A stretch of 64,000 bases of DNA from Owenia fusiformis. Taxonomy: Eukaryota > Annelida > Polychaeta > Sabellida > Oweniidae. Position 1 is the stretch's first letter. Each line of letters begins with the position of its first letter. The stretch lies in contig CAIIXF020000004.1 in NCBI GenBank assembly GCA_903813345.2, positions 19,267,513-19,331,512 on the forward strand. The letters are read 5' to 3'. The position numbers and the translations under genes were made by a program. Positions 20,098 to 34,600 of the stretch are shown piece after piece. Under the pieces are notes generated by a model. That model was not told where the DNA came from. It ran no database searches and saw only the letters and a program-made list of their open reading frames with translations.

Positions 20098-23000
20098 TAC
20101 AATAATATGTGTAAATGACCATGAATTCTAACCCTTCCCAACTAACCAGGAACAATAACATGGCATTCTCATACACATTCCTCAGTCAATTTAGATACTC
20201 CACTTTCACATAATCATAACCCTCAATTACGCCCAGTTAAAATCTGATCTCAAAAGCTGAGAAATCAGAATTAAGTTTACAATTGTGATGATAATAAGAT
20301 CACCTCATGGCACATATTAACTGAGAATATTGCCACATAATCATCATAGTATATCAATGTTCATAAATAAACAGTAAATCCACGTTTGTGCTGAAAACAT
20401 CTGTCATCTACTAACAGAAAGTAAATTACAAATTTTAGAATTTAGTGTTATCATATGTATAGACACTTAGAATGTAAGGTTTAAGCTTTTAATCCACTGA
20501 TACCACATTTTAATTGATATAAACTAAATGTACAGTATATGGGAACAAAATTTTACTGGGAGCAATGTTAACTTAATATGTATGAACTCCATCTACATGA
20601 AAGGAGGCAATCTTTTACACTACATGATTTTTGTTACATTTTATAATAAAAAATATACTTAGTAACAACTTACAAAATCCAACATCAATTAACAACTTAA
20701 TATGAATCACCATGCAATAACTTTTTTAGTGTTTTTAAATTTTTTTCATGATTTTTTTTTTCAAAATTTGGATACAAAATGTCTACACTAAAATGAATAT
20801 AGTCTTATAAGAATAACCAACAATGCACGGTACACCATTGTGTAAAAGGTTTTAAGAGATATAAAAATTATATTTTGTGTATATTTATAAATTCACACTC
20901 CTCCTTTATAAGTAACTGAGATCAGGACTATGTGGTACAGAAAAGAAGGTAAAAATCCATCTGACAGCTCATGTTGCATTAAGGGACATGTATTCTTCCA
21001 TTTCTAGCAACATGCCCCAGAATACATGAGAAACGATGACTTTGTCATTGTTTACTGTCAACATTTTTTCACTTCCTTTTCAAGCAAGAATTTTTATCTA
21101 CCTGTAAAGCTTAAGAATTTTGTAATATTAAGCAGACAACATTTATTAAAAGCAGAACTTTAAAACATTTCTGGAAAATTGTAAATTGTTTTAAAGCTCA
21201 GCTCTAAATTGAACAAATAACTTAGTGCCTTATCAAAGTTAAGCTTTTATCTCAGTCAAAATGGGTATTATAATAATTGACACATTTGAAAATATATATT
21301 TCATAATTTGATAATCATCAGTATTATATTTATATTTGATCGCACTATTTCTCAAAGTTTAATGAATAACTAAATCTATGATACATATAAATGTGGTCTT
21401 TAGATAATGGATAAAATAATATAACAGTTGTATAAATATAGAGCAGTATGTAGGTCTGTATTTGGTAGAATAGGCTCTACTAGGAGTTGAACATTTTGGT
21501 ACATTCTAGACCTTCTAGAAAGTTTCATCTTGTCATCAAATATTTCACAGTCAATCTAAAACCGTCATTGAGTTTCTAGAAAGTTGTTAATTATTCTGAA
21601 ACACAACAATTATGCCATATTCAACAACAAAGTGGAACAATAAGGAGGCAGTACCGTGTCAAGGAAAATATTCTTCCAAAAAAGTCATGGTGATCGTTTC
21701 TATTTCCAGGTTTATATAATTGATCAGCATGAAGAAATTTGCAAGAACATTTCACTATAGATTGATTACATGAAGTCACTAGTCTTACATACTACAGTAC
21801 AAATCACAACTCTCAACAATTTAAAGTATTTCCTACACCGTAAGGTGAACTTTGACAGGTACTGTAATATTAGGAATTTTACACACCACTGTAATTCAGG
21901 ATGTATCTATGTCATTGAGTAAACATTTTTTTTAATAACATTTGAGGTTTGCTTTTGGGTTGCTAAGAGACCTTGAATATGATAATATGTGAGGTTAGAC
22001 TTCACCATATATACTGATCTAGTGATTGCACCAATTTCGAATGGTATGTGTAAGGACGAGCTACGACTACTAAGTTGACTTTCTGACCAGCTTAACACTA
22101 ATAAAGCATAGCTGAGGGCATAAACACATACACTGTCTCTTCATAAATTGCATAGCCATTTCTCATCATCAAAATACTCACTGGTAAACATGCCTTTTGC
22201 ATTGGATATATATGATTAAAGACTGCGTTGTTTCACATGTATGAAGAAATAAAACTTATCAATGTACATATACTTCTTTATCTGTCGTTGATCAGGAATT
22301 ATTGACATTTTGACAATATTAGATCATAATTTATTGTCGTGAATTCAAATTGTATGTTTAAACAACTGTTTTATCATTATTTGCGTTTGATCACATTAAA
22401 AACACATGGCATACATAATTTAATATGTTCCACTTCCAAAACATCAAACAATCTGATATAATCATCACCATGTGCTATAGAAATATGATTTAAAAAATCA
22501 TAGTAGCCTAATCTTTTTTGGTTTTTAGTCGTCATGGCTCATCTTTACCACTACCATTCAATATTGGTGCGATCACTACTTATAAGGTGGACATCCTGCC
22601 CAACAACAAGTAGTATTAGTCTTAGGAAATTCTTAGTCTTAGAGTGATCATTGATGACTATGTTTACATGGAGAATTCACTGTAGCCAATAACTGAATGA
22701 CTGCCACAAAAAACAGTATACCATATCATTACGCTTAACATAGCAACCACCAGGTAAACATGACAACATTGAAATCACCAAGGAAACACACGGCATTACA
22801 TAAACAGCACTGAGCATAAATACATTCAGGGTTTGCATAGAATAAAGTTACTCTGGAAATACTATATAAACAACAGCAATAGCAACCCATGTCTCCAAAT
22901 GTTCGAATAGATATACAATGGAGTTGCCATTCCAGCTGATTTTATTCCAAGAGTTACTCAAACAAAATTATAGTCAAATAAAATCAGACAATTAACCTAA

Positions 23001-25565
23001 TATAAAGAGAACAACAGCAGAATGATGTAAAATATAGCCTATATTGTTTAAAAATACATTCTATTTACAGCACAGGCTTTTGTTAAAACTTAAACACTTG
23101 AAAAAACCTGCCAGCTCTATGAAAAATATTTCATGTCTTATTATACAAGTTCATTGTAACACACCCAGATGGTACTTAGTTACTTTCATATCGAGACTAA
23201 CACTTTCCTTGAAGATTACATTTTTCTGAAACATATTATTCACATCATTTTCGAAATATCCATACTTGATGAATAACTACAATACCTTATCACAAATGAA
23301 TAAAGGCAAGTTTGGCTTTTTCTTCAGAAAAACATCTGTAAAATAACTAAGAATCATCTAGGCAAGAGATTTGAATTCAAAACTCATAACTTATATGAGC
23401 ACTTGGATAGAAATACTCTTTGTTGTTATATGTAGGGTGACTAATAGCATCAAGCAACAATCTCTATAAAAAATCCCTATAAATATTGTTTGCACAATAA
23501 CTTTTTTGATATTTTTTCATTTAGAGTTCACTTTTATTGCCTTTAAAAATGTCCATGCACAATGCATTTATATATATATCCTGCGTCAAAATACTGCAAT
23601 ATGGGTAATAATATTAACCAGAAGGCAATGAAATACCCACAATGCAATATGGGTAATAATATTAACCAGAAGGCAATGAAATGCCCACAATGCAATATGG
23701 GTAATAATATTAACCAGAAGGCAATGAAATACCCACAATGCAATATGTCCACACAATAGGTCCCTAAACTGGGAAATAATATAAAACTACAGTATGTGTA
23801 GATGCATGTATTCAATACATTATAACAATACAAATATAATAATAGTTATTAAACATAATGTTTCATATCTTATACCGTATACAAGGCACGACGCAGGTCT
23901 TCTACATCAAAATATTGCATAATGGGTAATCTTGTTACCCAGAATTCATTACCCAAAATGTGACATATTGCTGGGTTACATAGTTTCTTGTCTTTGTAAT
24001 GACACCTTTCAATTTAAATAATGGTTCCCTAGCACACTGTATATCAAGACTTGTTATGCCACTTGAAAAGATGTTAATGTAAATTATAATTGCTGATCAG
24101 CTTAATGAGAATAATAAAGCAAACAGAAAGATGGATATAGTATCATACAATACATTGCCATACTTCATACAATGAGATATTGTAATATATATTTTATGTT
24201 TTTCTTATTGAACTTTAGAAACTTTTAAAACTTAAAACTCATTATTGATAAGTATACATTCAAAGAAACTAATTCAAATAACATTTATTTTTTGTTGATT
24301 TTTTGCATGCTTATAATGTTAAACAACTTATAATACATACATACAATAATCTTTAATGATGAAGCAAAAGCAAGATTCATCCCAAATTTTTATGTATCTC
24401 AAAGAGCAGTATGGAAAATTACCTAGAATTGAATAGCCACAGTGAAATATGTTGTTGTATAAGTCAATTGATAAGTACAGTATGGATAATAATAGGAATA
24501 ACTTAATGGTCACATGCATTCCTCATAAGCATACAAGAACAGAAATCGAAGACTACAGTACATACCTTGTAATTTAAATAAAGGCATTCAAGAATGAAAG
24601 AGTGAAAGCTATGAGAACCATTGGGTCAACCCTCACGGAAGATTTTACTGACAATGACCACGTATATACCACTATAGCAAGAATATACCAGTCAAAATAA
24701 CACCACATTCATATTTCCTATCAAAATATTTCTTGGCAAGATTCAGGAAATGACAACAGTTTCAGAAAAAATAAAAAATCTTACATTTTGAATGAACATT
24801 TTGAGCACTCCCTGATAAGTCTGAGAAATGTTTGGCCAATATGAATTAATTCCTTGATTCTCAAGACCATAACTGAGAAACAACAATTAATTACAATGGC
24901 CTTGTTGGAATTTGTTTTTTTCATTTGAAAAGTCCTATGACAAATGAAAAATCTTAACTAGATATGAAGTATGCAAGATTTATACATTTGTAACAGGAAT
25001 ATTCATGATGTGCCTTATGAGCAGGCACTATAACAGTTCAACATTGGACCTCCATTGGGTCTATAACAATGCACTCAAATTCCTTTCATGACATCACAAA
25101 AAATATGGCATTTGTATTGCTCTGCAGGCTTGAAACAGCATTCACTGCTTCTACATTGTATTTGCCCTTTTTGAATCTGAGTATGAGATGATATAACCTA
25201 TCGTGCAAGATATATATTCTCAAACCCAAACAGGTTGCATAGAGATTGTTTACAACTCTTCAAACAATTCAATTCTGGTGTAGAAAATTTGAAAATAATG
25301 TAACTCACTGGACTGAACATGTCTTCTTAGAGGTTCACATAAAGAAGTACCCCATAATATTCTTTTTTCATTTTCATTTTACCAGATTCCTTTTGCAATT
25401 TATTACTATACCCGAGAGATTAAATAATCATCTTGTAATCTCAAATCAAAATCTGTTTTGGATGAAAACAGTTTGGGTGCTCTGCTAGACTACATAGGGA
25501 CTCCCTGATATGGAAATATCATCTCTGTACCAAAGACCCCTTAGCACATGCAACAATGAGGCCCC
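20098..25565 (-). other. Probable YAP 3' UTR, AU-rich
   Basis: About 5.5 kb downstream of the stop without a recognisable transposon end, unlike nearly every other interval of this size in the window. It is AU-rich on the transcript with many ATTTA-like words, and contains a 48-bp tandem repeat. Inferred from absence of insertions; transcript data would be decisive. Confidence 0.35.
23596..23747. repeat. 48-bp tandem repeat, just over three copies
   Basis: Near-identical units start at 23596, 23644, 23692 with a partial fourth at 23740 (unit begins GCAATATGGGTAATAATATT). The length is a multiple of three, so open frames arise on both strands. A related inverted GGGTAAT...TTACCC lies at 23925-23955. 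Confidence 0.9.
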
Positions 25566-25640
25566 TTACAACCAGGTAAGAATGTCCATCTTGTTGGGGT
25601 TCAGATCAACATCCTGCAATAGCTCTGAGCTTATGTCCTC
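25566..25640 (-). CDS. YAP1: YAP exon 7 (last coding)
   Basis: Acceptor TTTATTCCAG, phase 0, 24 codons ending MDILTWL then TAA at 25568-25566. The terminal LTWL matches the conserved YAP PDZ-binding ligand. Confidence 0.96.
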   Translation of the reverse strand, partial: EDISSELLQDVDLNPNKMDILTWL

Positions 25641-28600
25641 CTGGAATAAATGAATCAATCAATTAAAGCTTCATGAACTGTTATACATTCTATTCAAATT
25701 TTACATGCCTACAAGAGAATTTTGAATATTTCAATTGCTTGAAGAACAACTCTTATTACAGAAACATGACATGTGCTGTCACAGCAAAAGCACAATACCA
25801 CTGGAAGAATGGTTACCTGTAAGCTAGGTACAAGGTCATCTGAGTCCATGTTTGTCTCTGTGTTGCTTGCATTCATATCCAATGTTCCCTGCATTGTGTC
25901 CAGGTTAAACTCACTGTTATGTTGTAATTTCTGACCTGAAATAAGCAATAAACACTGTACGATATCTGTAATGCAGTCTTGTAATTTACATGATAAAATG
26001 TTTACATTAGATTTGCAACAATAGCAATACTACCAACTACTGAATACTATTTATAAGAAGGCATTGACATACAAAATGTCCCCGCTTGTTATTTGTTTCA
26101 GACGCACACCACCGAATGCCAACCACCAAACACAAATCGCTGAATGCCAACCACCAAACATTATCCACAAAAAGTTGGAGACTATAATAATATGGTCTAT
26201 TATTTTAATGGCCATTCTTCCAATAGCAATTGTACAGTCGCCATGGAAATTTTCTGGTCAGATACACATGGTCACTATAGGGCACCCCTACAGCGCGTGA
26301 ATTTTTTTTATAAATACCAAAACAGCCACAAGATGCCCCTACACCGATCATATGATCACCTAATAAGACTGAATACACTGTACATAAGGTGACAGTAGAT
26401 CTTCTATGATTGGTGCAGAGGTTTACTGATTTCAGGGAACTATGGTCAATGTATGGTCATCAACAAATGTGATTGATATTTTAGGCTTATTGCTAATTTT
26501 TAAATAAAAAAATAGCAGTGGGACTCACACTCAAAACCTGACTCATTCAGGTTTCGCCACAAAACTTTGGACTGGAGTAACTAGATAATCCCAACGAACA
26601 AAATATAAATTACCGAATTCCAATCAATTATACTCATTACTTTGGTTAAAATTGAAAAATTTAGATTTTAGAATTGCAAATTCTTGCAAAGCAGCCATTT
26701 TGAATTTTCTGAGGTACAAATCTGAAAAATAATACCATAATTGTGATCTACTCCAAAATTCCTTCAATTTGAGTATAATATAGCCATACTTTGAAGGGAT
26801 CGAAAAATTATTGCGAAATCGTACATTAGACGGCCATTTTGAATTTTACGAGGCTCACATCAGAAAAAAGATACAATATTTGCAATCTACTTTTAATTGC
26901 CTTTCATTTGAGTATAATAAAGCTATACTTCAGAAAGATCTAAAAATTAGCGAAAATTTCTGTTTTCCTGACCCCCCATACACGGCCCCTGGGGGTCAGG
27001 ATGAAAAAAGGGAATATATGTGAAATAGATAGATGTTGCGAATATACTACCAAAATTTCAAACAATAATATTAATTACTTTGGTTTAGAATGAAAAATTT
27101 ATGATTTTTGCGAAAAAGTTCCGTCATTTTTAAAGCGGCGGCCATCTTGAAAAAATTTTTTATTGCGTAAAACTTTTCATCAATATACATCTTTCCACCA
27201 AATATGAAGAAAATCCGTCAACTAATATTTGAGTTATCTTCCGGACGGACTGACTGACTGACGGACGGAGGGCTTCACTATATCCCTACCGAACTTCGTT
27301 CGTTGGGATAATTTATGAGTTGAAGCAGAAAATCTCCCAGGAAAAAGGAAAGATTATTTCAGTGTTATTAGTTCGTTTTCTTACAAATATTTCAATTTTT
27401 ACAGCTTAGATTTCTGTCAAATGTTAATGTACTCTATTAGTTTTATGTTTACAGAGCTTGAAACAGAGGACTGGGGAGAAAACAATAATCATAGATACCA
27501 GTATTCTGTAATTCCGTGCATGGACAAAAGTCAAAACCTCAAAATTTTACAGAATTCTTGATTTTCATGAAAATCATGCGGAATTGCCAAAATAACCAGA
27601 ATACTTGGTCCGATTTTCGGAAATTCAGCGAAATTCTCTGGACTCTTGCAAACTAAAACCATTTTTTAAATTTAAGCAACCACGTTTATGAAAGCCGGGA
27701 TCTAATTGGTCCTCTCTGGCCACAAGCTAAATCTACCAATGAGAATCTCTGTTCTATACAACTTACTTTCATGATTTTCGAATCCCCGATAAATTCAAAG
27801 AAAAATCCACTAAATTAACGATATTAAGAGAGAAATAAACCTGGAGTAAACCAGTGCAGCTGGGCAGTACAGTTAGAACTAGAAAAACAGCAACTCCACG
27901 GAGTAGCAAATCCCACCATACAAAACATATTTTGATTATTAGTGGCCATCTTGAAAATTCCTTCTTGAACAGAGCTTGTTTGTCCCTAGGCATCAACATA
28001 TAAAATGTAAAGCATATCCATCAATTAGCATTTGACTTGAGTTATCAAAGATTACGTCCCTTTTATATGAAAAATGGTAGCCATTTTGAAATTCAGCCGC
28101 CATTTTGAAAATCTTTCTCCTGTGTCCCTAGGCATCAGCATATAAAATCCATATACTGCTATTTGAGTTATCAAAGATTCCGTTTTTTATGAAAAATGGC
28201 GGCCATTTTAGAATTCAGCTGCCATCTTGAAAATTCTTTGTCAAACAGAGGTACTGTGTCTCTAGGCATCATCATATAAAATTTGATCCGAATCCGTTCA
28301 CAGGTATTTGAGTTATCAAAGATTACATTTTTATGAAAAATGGCCACCATTTTGATAATTAGCAGCCATTCTAAAATCCCTTCTTCAGCATACCTCCTTT
28401 GGTTCTACGTAGGCATCAGCATATAAAATTTAAACCAAATCCATCAACTTGTATTTGAGTTATCAAAGATTATGTTTTTATGAAAAATGGCGGCCATTTT
28501 GAAATTCAGCCATCATCTTGAAAATTCTTTCTTAAACAAATCTACTTTTTATCTAGGCACAATCATATAAAATTTGAAGCAAATCCATTCACTGGTAGTT

Positions 28601-31600
28601 GAGTTATCAAAGATAACATGTTTTTTTCAAAAAATGAAAATCTTTTCTTCAACGTAGCTCCATTGTCCCTAGGCACTGCTAGTCCTTGCTCATGCGCAAC
28701 TTGTAGTTCAGATATTGCCGAGTCATGGCGTGTTGTAAATTCCAACTTGAGCCATTAGCTCTTTTGATGTCTGCAAATCGATATGCGAGTTTGCAATAAC
28801 CTATGATACCATTATGAAACTGAATACGAAAATTTGGCAGGGTTTGATGGAAAAGTGTAATGAGGAGAATTTTCAAAAATAAGAGCTACTAAGACCAAAG
28901 CCAACCAATTTAATGAAATAAAAATGTGATTTAATACTGCACCAGATAGCCACAGAGTGAACATAAATCTATGTATGGAAACTAAATGGTTTTCCTGAGG
29001 TGATAATAAAAATAATTTATTACTAGTATGTTGTATATGTATATGATGACCTCACACATGTTAAAACTCATTAAGTCCATCTGATTTATCACCTTCTATA
29101 CCCTAATCAACAAGTAAAAAACATATATGAAGTCAATAAGTCATAAATTCTTGACAAAATTCAATAAAATACAAAAAACATGAATAAAGATGTATTAATG
29201 ATATATCCATTTTCAAGAAGTTAACAGTTAAACAGGAAAGAGAAACTGCAAATCTGGCCTTGTCCTTAAGTGTTATTTTGACCAATCTTATAGTAAAAAA
29301 TGTAAAATAACACTCATAAAAATGATGCCTTTTAGCTAAAGTGTCATTAGACAGTATGCTTATGAGTATCCATATATCAAATCTAAACAAAATCATTCTA
29401 TTACTTTTTGAATTATAGTAATAAAAAACTTGAACACAAAAATGGCAGCAATTTTTAAAATGGCCACCTTCTTAACCAAAGTGTCATAAAACAATGTGCC
29501 ATGCTAATGAGTGTTCACAAAATATGAACAAAATCACTCCAATATTTTTTTACGTTATCACAAAAATTGTAAAATATTGTGTAAAAGCCCCCATTTTCAA
29601 GATGGCTGCCATGGCTACATTTCTTGCTTAATTAATGTCCTATACAACTTTCTTACATTTACATATTGCTATTACAGTTTTATATATTGTACCTAAATTA
29701 CTGTATCTATGAGAATGGGAACTATTTTCTGTCTAGTATTTAACAACTACTTGCCCACTATTTTCCCTTATATATTGGAACTACTTGTCATGAATACAAT
29801 CACTTTTTTCTATAAAGTATGTGATCTCATGAAACAAAAATCAAAAACACACTTACCATCAGTGGCATCCATCTCATCAACATTGCTTAGAAAGTCATCT
29901 GGTGTTCTAGGGAGAGAATATGTTGTCCCCATCCCCCCTAGGCCAGAGTCGGCACTATTTTCTCTATTATGTGTGTTGCCCCCCTGTCCAAGAAATGGAT
30001 CAATTCCTGTTGTGTTTACTGACTGTAGATCAGGCTCAGCAGAGGGTGTGCTGGAGATTGTCAGGTTGTCTGTTGTCACAGTGATTCCCTGTAGGAGTGC
30101 CATCTCCTGGAACATGATCAAGGAAAATGTAAGGATGTGTAAATGTTGATTAGAGAATTTCTACTCAAACATAAACTTTTTCCAAAGATTAATTTTTAAC
30201 TTCTGAAGAATGGAAAAATACCTCTGAAATAGGCTCATACATATACGAAGAATATTGAAGAGATGAATCCTTCATAGAGAAAAAGCCTGAAAGCTAAGGT
30301 ATGGCAAGAGTTACATTTTAAAGGATAAGTCAATAAATCAATATGCATAAGTCTAAATACAGTAGGTGAATGTGCTATATTCATCAGACAAGCTGTTAAG
30401 AGTTTACTGCTTTCAGTTCAAAGGCTAATAGAGAGTCTATACAGATAGTTTAAGTCAAATAGATTTCAAATACAGAGCATGTAAATGAAATAACAGTGCA
30501 CACCTTTCTATTTGACATAAACTTAAAAAAGGTTGAGCCAGTTCATAATGAAAAAGAGATAACCAAAATTAGATTATTTTCTGGGCTATTTCATTAAACC
30601 CCTTTAATTTCAGAGGCAAAAACCACAACATAACACAGATTAAGAGCATGAAACAAAATACTCAATCATGGTAACTAGAGATTCCATTTTTCATGCTAAA
30701 GGGAATTATTGTTTTCAAGGCCCGTACGAGCATGTACGAGGCTCGTAATTTCGAGGCTCGTACAAACTCAAACAAGGCCCATTATCAAACTCTTTTACAG
30801 CACGAAAAAAGAAAGCAATTTCCACATTCTATGTTTTAAAATATTCAATTTGATCCTCATTCCGCCTACCATGTGTGAATAGGCTCTATCTTGAAGAATG
30901 TTGTGACTACAAAATTTAAATGAAACTGCCGCCATTTTTTCGCTTCAGATTTCGAATAGCCTGTTTTGGTCTTATTTGACCAAACAAAAAATTTTGAAAC
31001 ACACAAGAAGTGATCACAATACGAGTCTAATTCTTTTGATTGCTGATTATGAATGTATAGCCAGTTGTCATGTTAGTAAATGATGATATATTCAGTGTTG
31101 TAAAATATCTATTTACATCCAGTTTTAAGAAAAACATATTGTGAAGGTAGATTATTTTGAGAAGCAATGGGAAGATGAATCACAACATGTTCTATTTTAG
31201 TAGTTTCACCTGTAGAGTAAGAATCTACAATTAAATAACATTACAATCATGGTCTTATGCTTATGCAAAAAACTCAGATCAGAAATGAATAATATATGCA
31301 TGTTATGAAGTGTAAAACATGTAGAATTGCAAACTAAAGATAGAAGATTGAGAAAATCAAAAGGATCAACTAATATCTAGTGATATGAAAGAGTAAAAGC
31401 ATGTTATGAAATATTTTGTAAGGGATTACTATAAAAGATAAAATTTATCTTATTGATGGAGTGATGCCAAAGTGATAGTACATACTTTGAACACTAGATG
31501 TCAGTTATGTTTACATTTTACATGGACACTTCAAGTAACATGGTTCGCAAGTAAGCATTACTTGCTTTTCTATTACTCTAACCTGGATTGTAACGAAAAT

Positions 31601-34600
31601 TGCTCAAAATCCTAACATGTCTATAACATGCATCAAGGTTATCAATAGATGAGTTTCAAGTTAATCTGACCATGACTTCTCAAGTTTTTACTATGTTACA
31701 AATGTTAGAATAGTTTTGAGATCCATAATTCATTGTCATGGTAACACTCATATATAACCCAAAATCTCAAAATGATTTTCAAATCAAAATAACCTTAAGC
31801 ATGTAACAGAGGACTGGAGGGGAGTTGCACGCAGTTTGATACACAGACAAAGTGCGCGCATATCAACATTGCAACATACAAGTTGGAGTCTGTTTTCAAA
31901 CATCATTTTACGACATTTATTCTACATTGGTTTATAGTTTCATACGTCCATTCGGTGGTGATCATATGATTCTACCATGTGATAACGAAAACTGTGTCCA
32001 GATTAACATAGGTTTTAAAATTTAAGCAGATTAATAAAAAATATTTCATCGGTTTATAGATTACCGACACATAAGTTGATGTCGCACTTTTCACAGAAAT
32101 CAAAATACTTGGGTTTTGTTTCATAGGTAAATCTCACCCAGGTTTCATGTACACTACAAAATATTTCATATTGAAGTAGATGATCATGAGACAAACAGAC
32201 ATTATATGACGCAACACTGTATATCTTGAACACGAAAGCTCCTAAGGAACCTTATATTGAGATAATTAGGTTAACGTCAGGGAAAAAATTGAGTGCTACT
32301 TGTAAGTAAGTAAAGTATGTAAGTCTCCACAAAACCTTGTCTTTCCAGTACTTTCATCCTTTTGGGAGTCGTGTCCTCCCCTCTTCCATTTTTAAATATG
32401 CGTGCAGTGTTTCAAACTGCGTGCATAGTATGCATGCAGTTTGGGTACCACGCCATATGATATTGCTTTTAAAGAGCTCTACCTCAGAAAGGAGAATTAG
32501 AAACCAACTAACTATGTAGCAGAGTACAGTATTAAAAGCTTTAGCAAGTTCCTCTATGCTACAATACTATCTAAAATTCACCTTCAGATTTACATATTTC
32601 TCATGATAAACTCATTATTAAAGATACCCATAAAGCAATAACATGAGAACTATGGGGTTACAATCCATCTCAAAAGGATTATCAACTGATCACAGAATAG
32701 TTAACTGAAACATAAAAATAAAAAAAAAAGATTCAAATACCTCAAAATCAATCCAGAAATTGTGATTTCAAGAAGATTGAATGATCAATATAGTCACCCT
32801 CCCAAGTTTCACATGCCCCCACTTGCAAAGATTGATATATAAAATGTTTTGCTAAGTTTCTAGAATGAACCCCAATTGTTAAGATGGACCCCTGTTGTTG
32901 AAATGAGATCCCCTTGAGATGACTTGCATTTATCTGTCAGGTGTGGCATGCCTATAAGGGCAAATGTCACCTACACGCACCCTCTTATTAAGGGCCTCCT
33001 CCTTGGCACGTAAACGTTCCCTCTCTAACTGGACCATCTTCAGCTGTTTCATATAATCAGTAGATCCCTATGAGCACAAAAATATAATCAAGTAAAATTA
33101 ACACCCTATGTAGACAGATTGCTTGAAATTACATAATCATGAGGAGAGGCTCAACATTCAGCAGGAAACTAAAAACATTTTGTATATATCATTTCATTTT
33201 TTACTGCTTAATAAAAGGTGAATGACAGACATATTTAGTTCTACAAGTATCAGAATAGCATAACATTTTGATATTTCAAGGTAACTCATCAGGAAATTAA
33301 TGGAGGCGATTGAAATTACAATGTGAAGGTAAACCGGCAGCAGAATATTTGAAAAACTAATATATTCTTATACATGAAGAGTAATGCTTACAGGTCCAAT
33401 ATCTCATGGTTGCATTAACTTTTGTTTCGTATAATGTCATGCAATTAATGTTTGAAACATGACTAATGTCATACTAGAACAACGGCAACGCCAAAGCGTA
33501 GCGAATCCCATCGAACAGAAATGGCTGGCAATTTTACAAACGAAATATATAGCAAACATCATAAAACAACACACCAGCTCACTAGCCAAGTTGTCATCAG
33601 AAGAAATAATATGCTTTTAAGTAGCCACCTATAAAATCTTTGAAAAATCGCATACATGTACTTGTAAAATAACACACATAAAAATGGTGGCCATTTTTCA
33701 AAATGGCTGACTACTCCCCAAAGTTTTATTAGACAATGTGCCATGCTTAAATTGTTCACATATCAAATATGAACAAAATCGCTCCACTACTTTTCGAGTT
33801 ATAGTAAAAAATGTAAAAATGACAGCCATTTTTATAAAATGGCCGCCTACTATCTGAAGTGTCATGAGACAGTGTGCAAGGCTCATGAGTATTCACATAT
33901 CAAATATGAACAAAATCGCTTCACTACTTTTCAAGTTATAGTAAAAAAACGTAAAAATGGTGGCCATTTTTCAAAATGGCCACCTACTACCCAAAGTGTC
34001 ATTAGACAGTGTGCCATAGTATTCACATATGAAATATGAAACATACCAAATATGAACAAAATCACTTCACTACTTTTTGAGTAATAGTAAAATACGTTAA
34101 AATGGCGGCCATTTTTCAAATTTTTTTTCAAAATGGCCGCATTCTACCAAAAGTGTCATAGAACGGTGTGCCATGCTTATAGTATTCACATACCAAATAT
34201 GAACAAAATCGCTCCACTACTTTTCAAGTTATAGTAAAATACGTTAAAATGGCGGCCATTTTGAAAAATGGCCGCCTTCTACCAAAAGTGCCTTTGGACA
34301 GTGTGCAATGCTTATAGTATTCACATACCAAATATGAACAAAATCGCTCCACTACTTTTCGAGTTATAGCAAAAATCGTGAAATAACGAGTAAAGGCCGC
34401 CATTTTTCAAGATGGCTGCCATGTGCTTCTTTAATGTCTACATTTGTAGCTTTATTAATGTCCTTCATAATTTTTTACATTTAAAACATATTGCTATTAC
34501 AGTTTTACATATTGCACCTAAATTACTGTAAAATCGGCACTAAAATGGCTGCCATTTTGAATTGAGCGGCCATTTTGAAAATCGGCTTTCGAGCAGAACT

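Noticed and set aside
29709-30149. 146-codon plus-strand frame
   Set aside because: Antisense shadow of YAP exon 5.
32970-32980. Alternative YAP exon 4 donor (G|GTGACA)
   Set aside because: Would add 10 nt and shift the frame into exon 5, destroying PRTPDDFL and LTWL.
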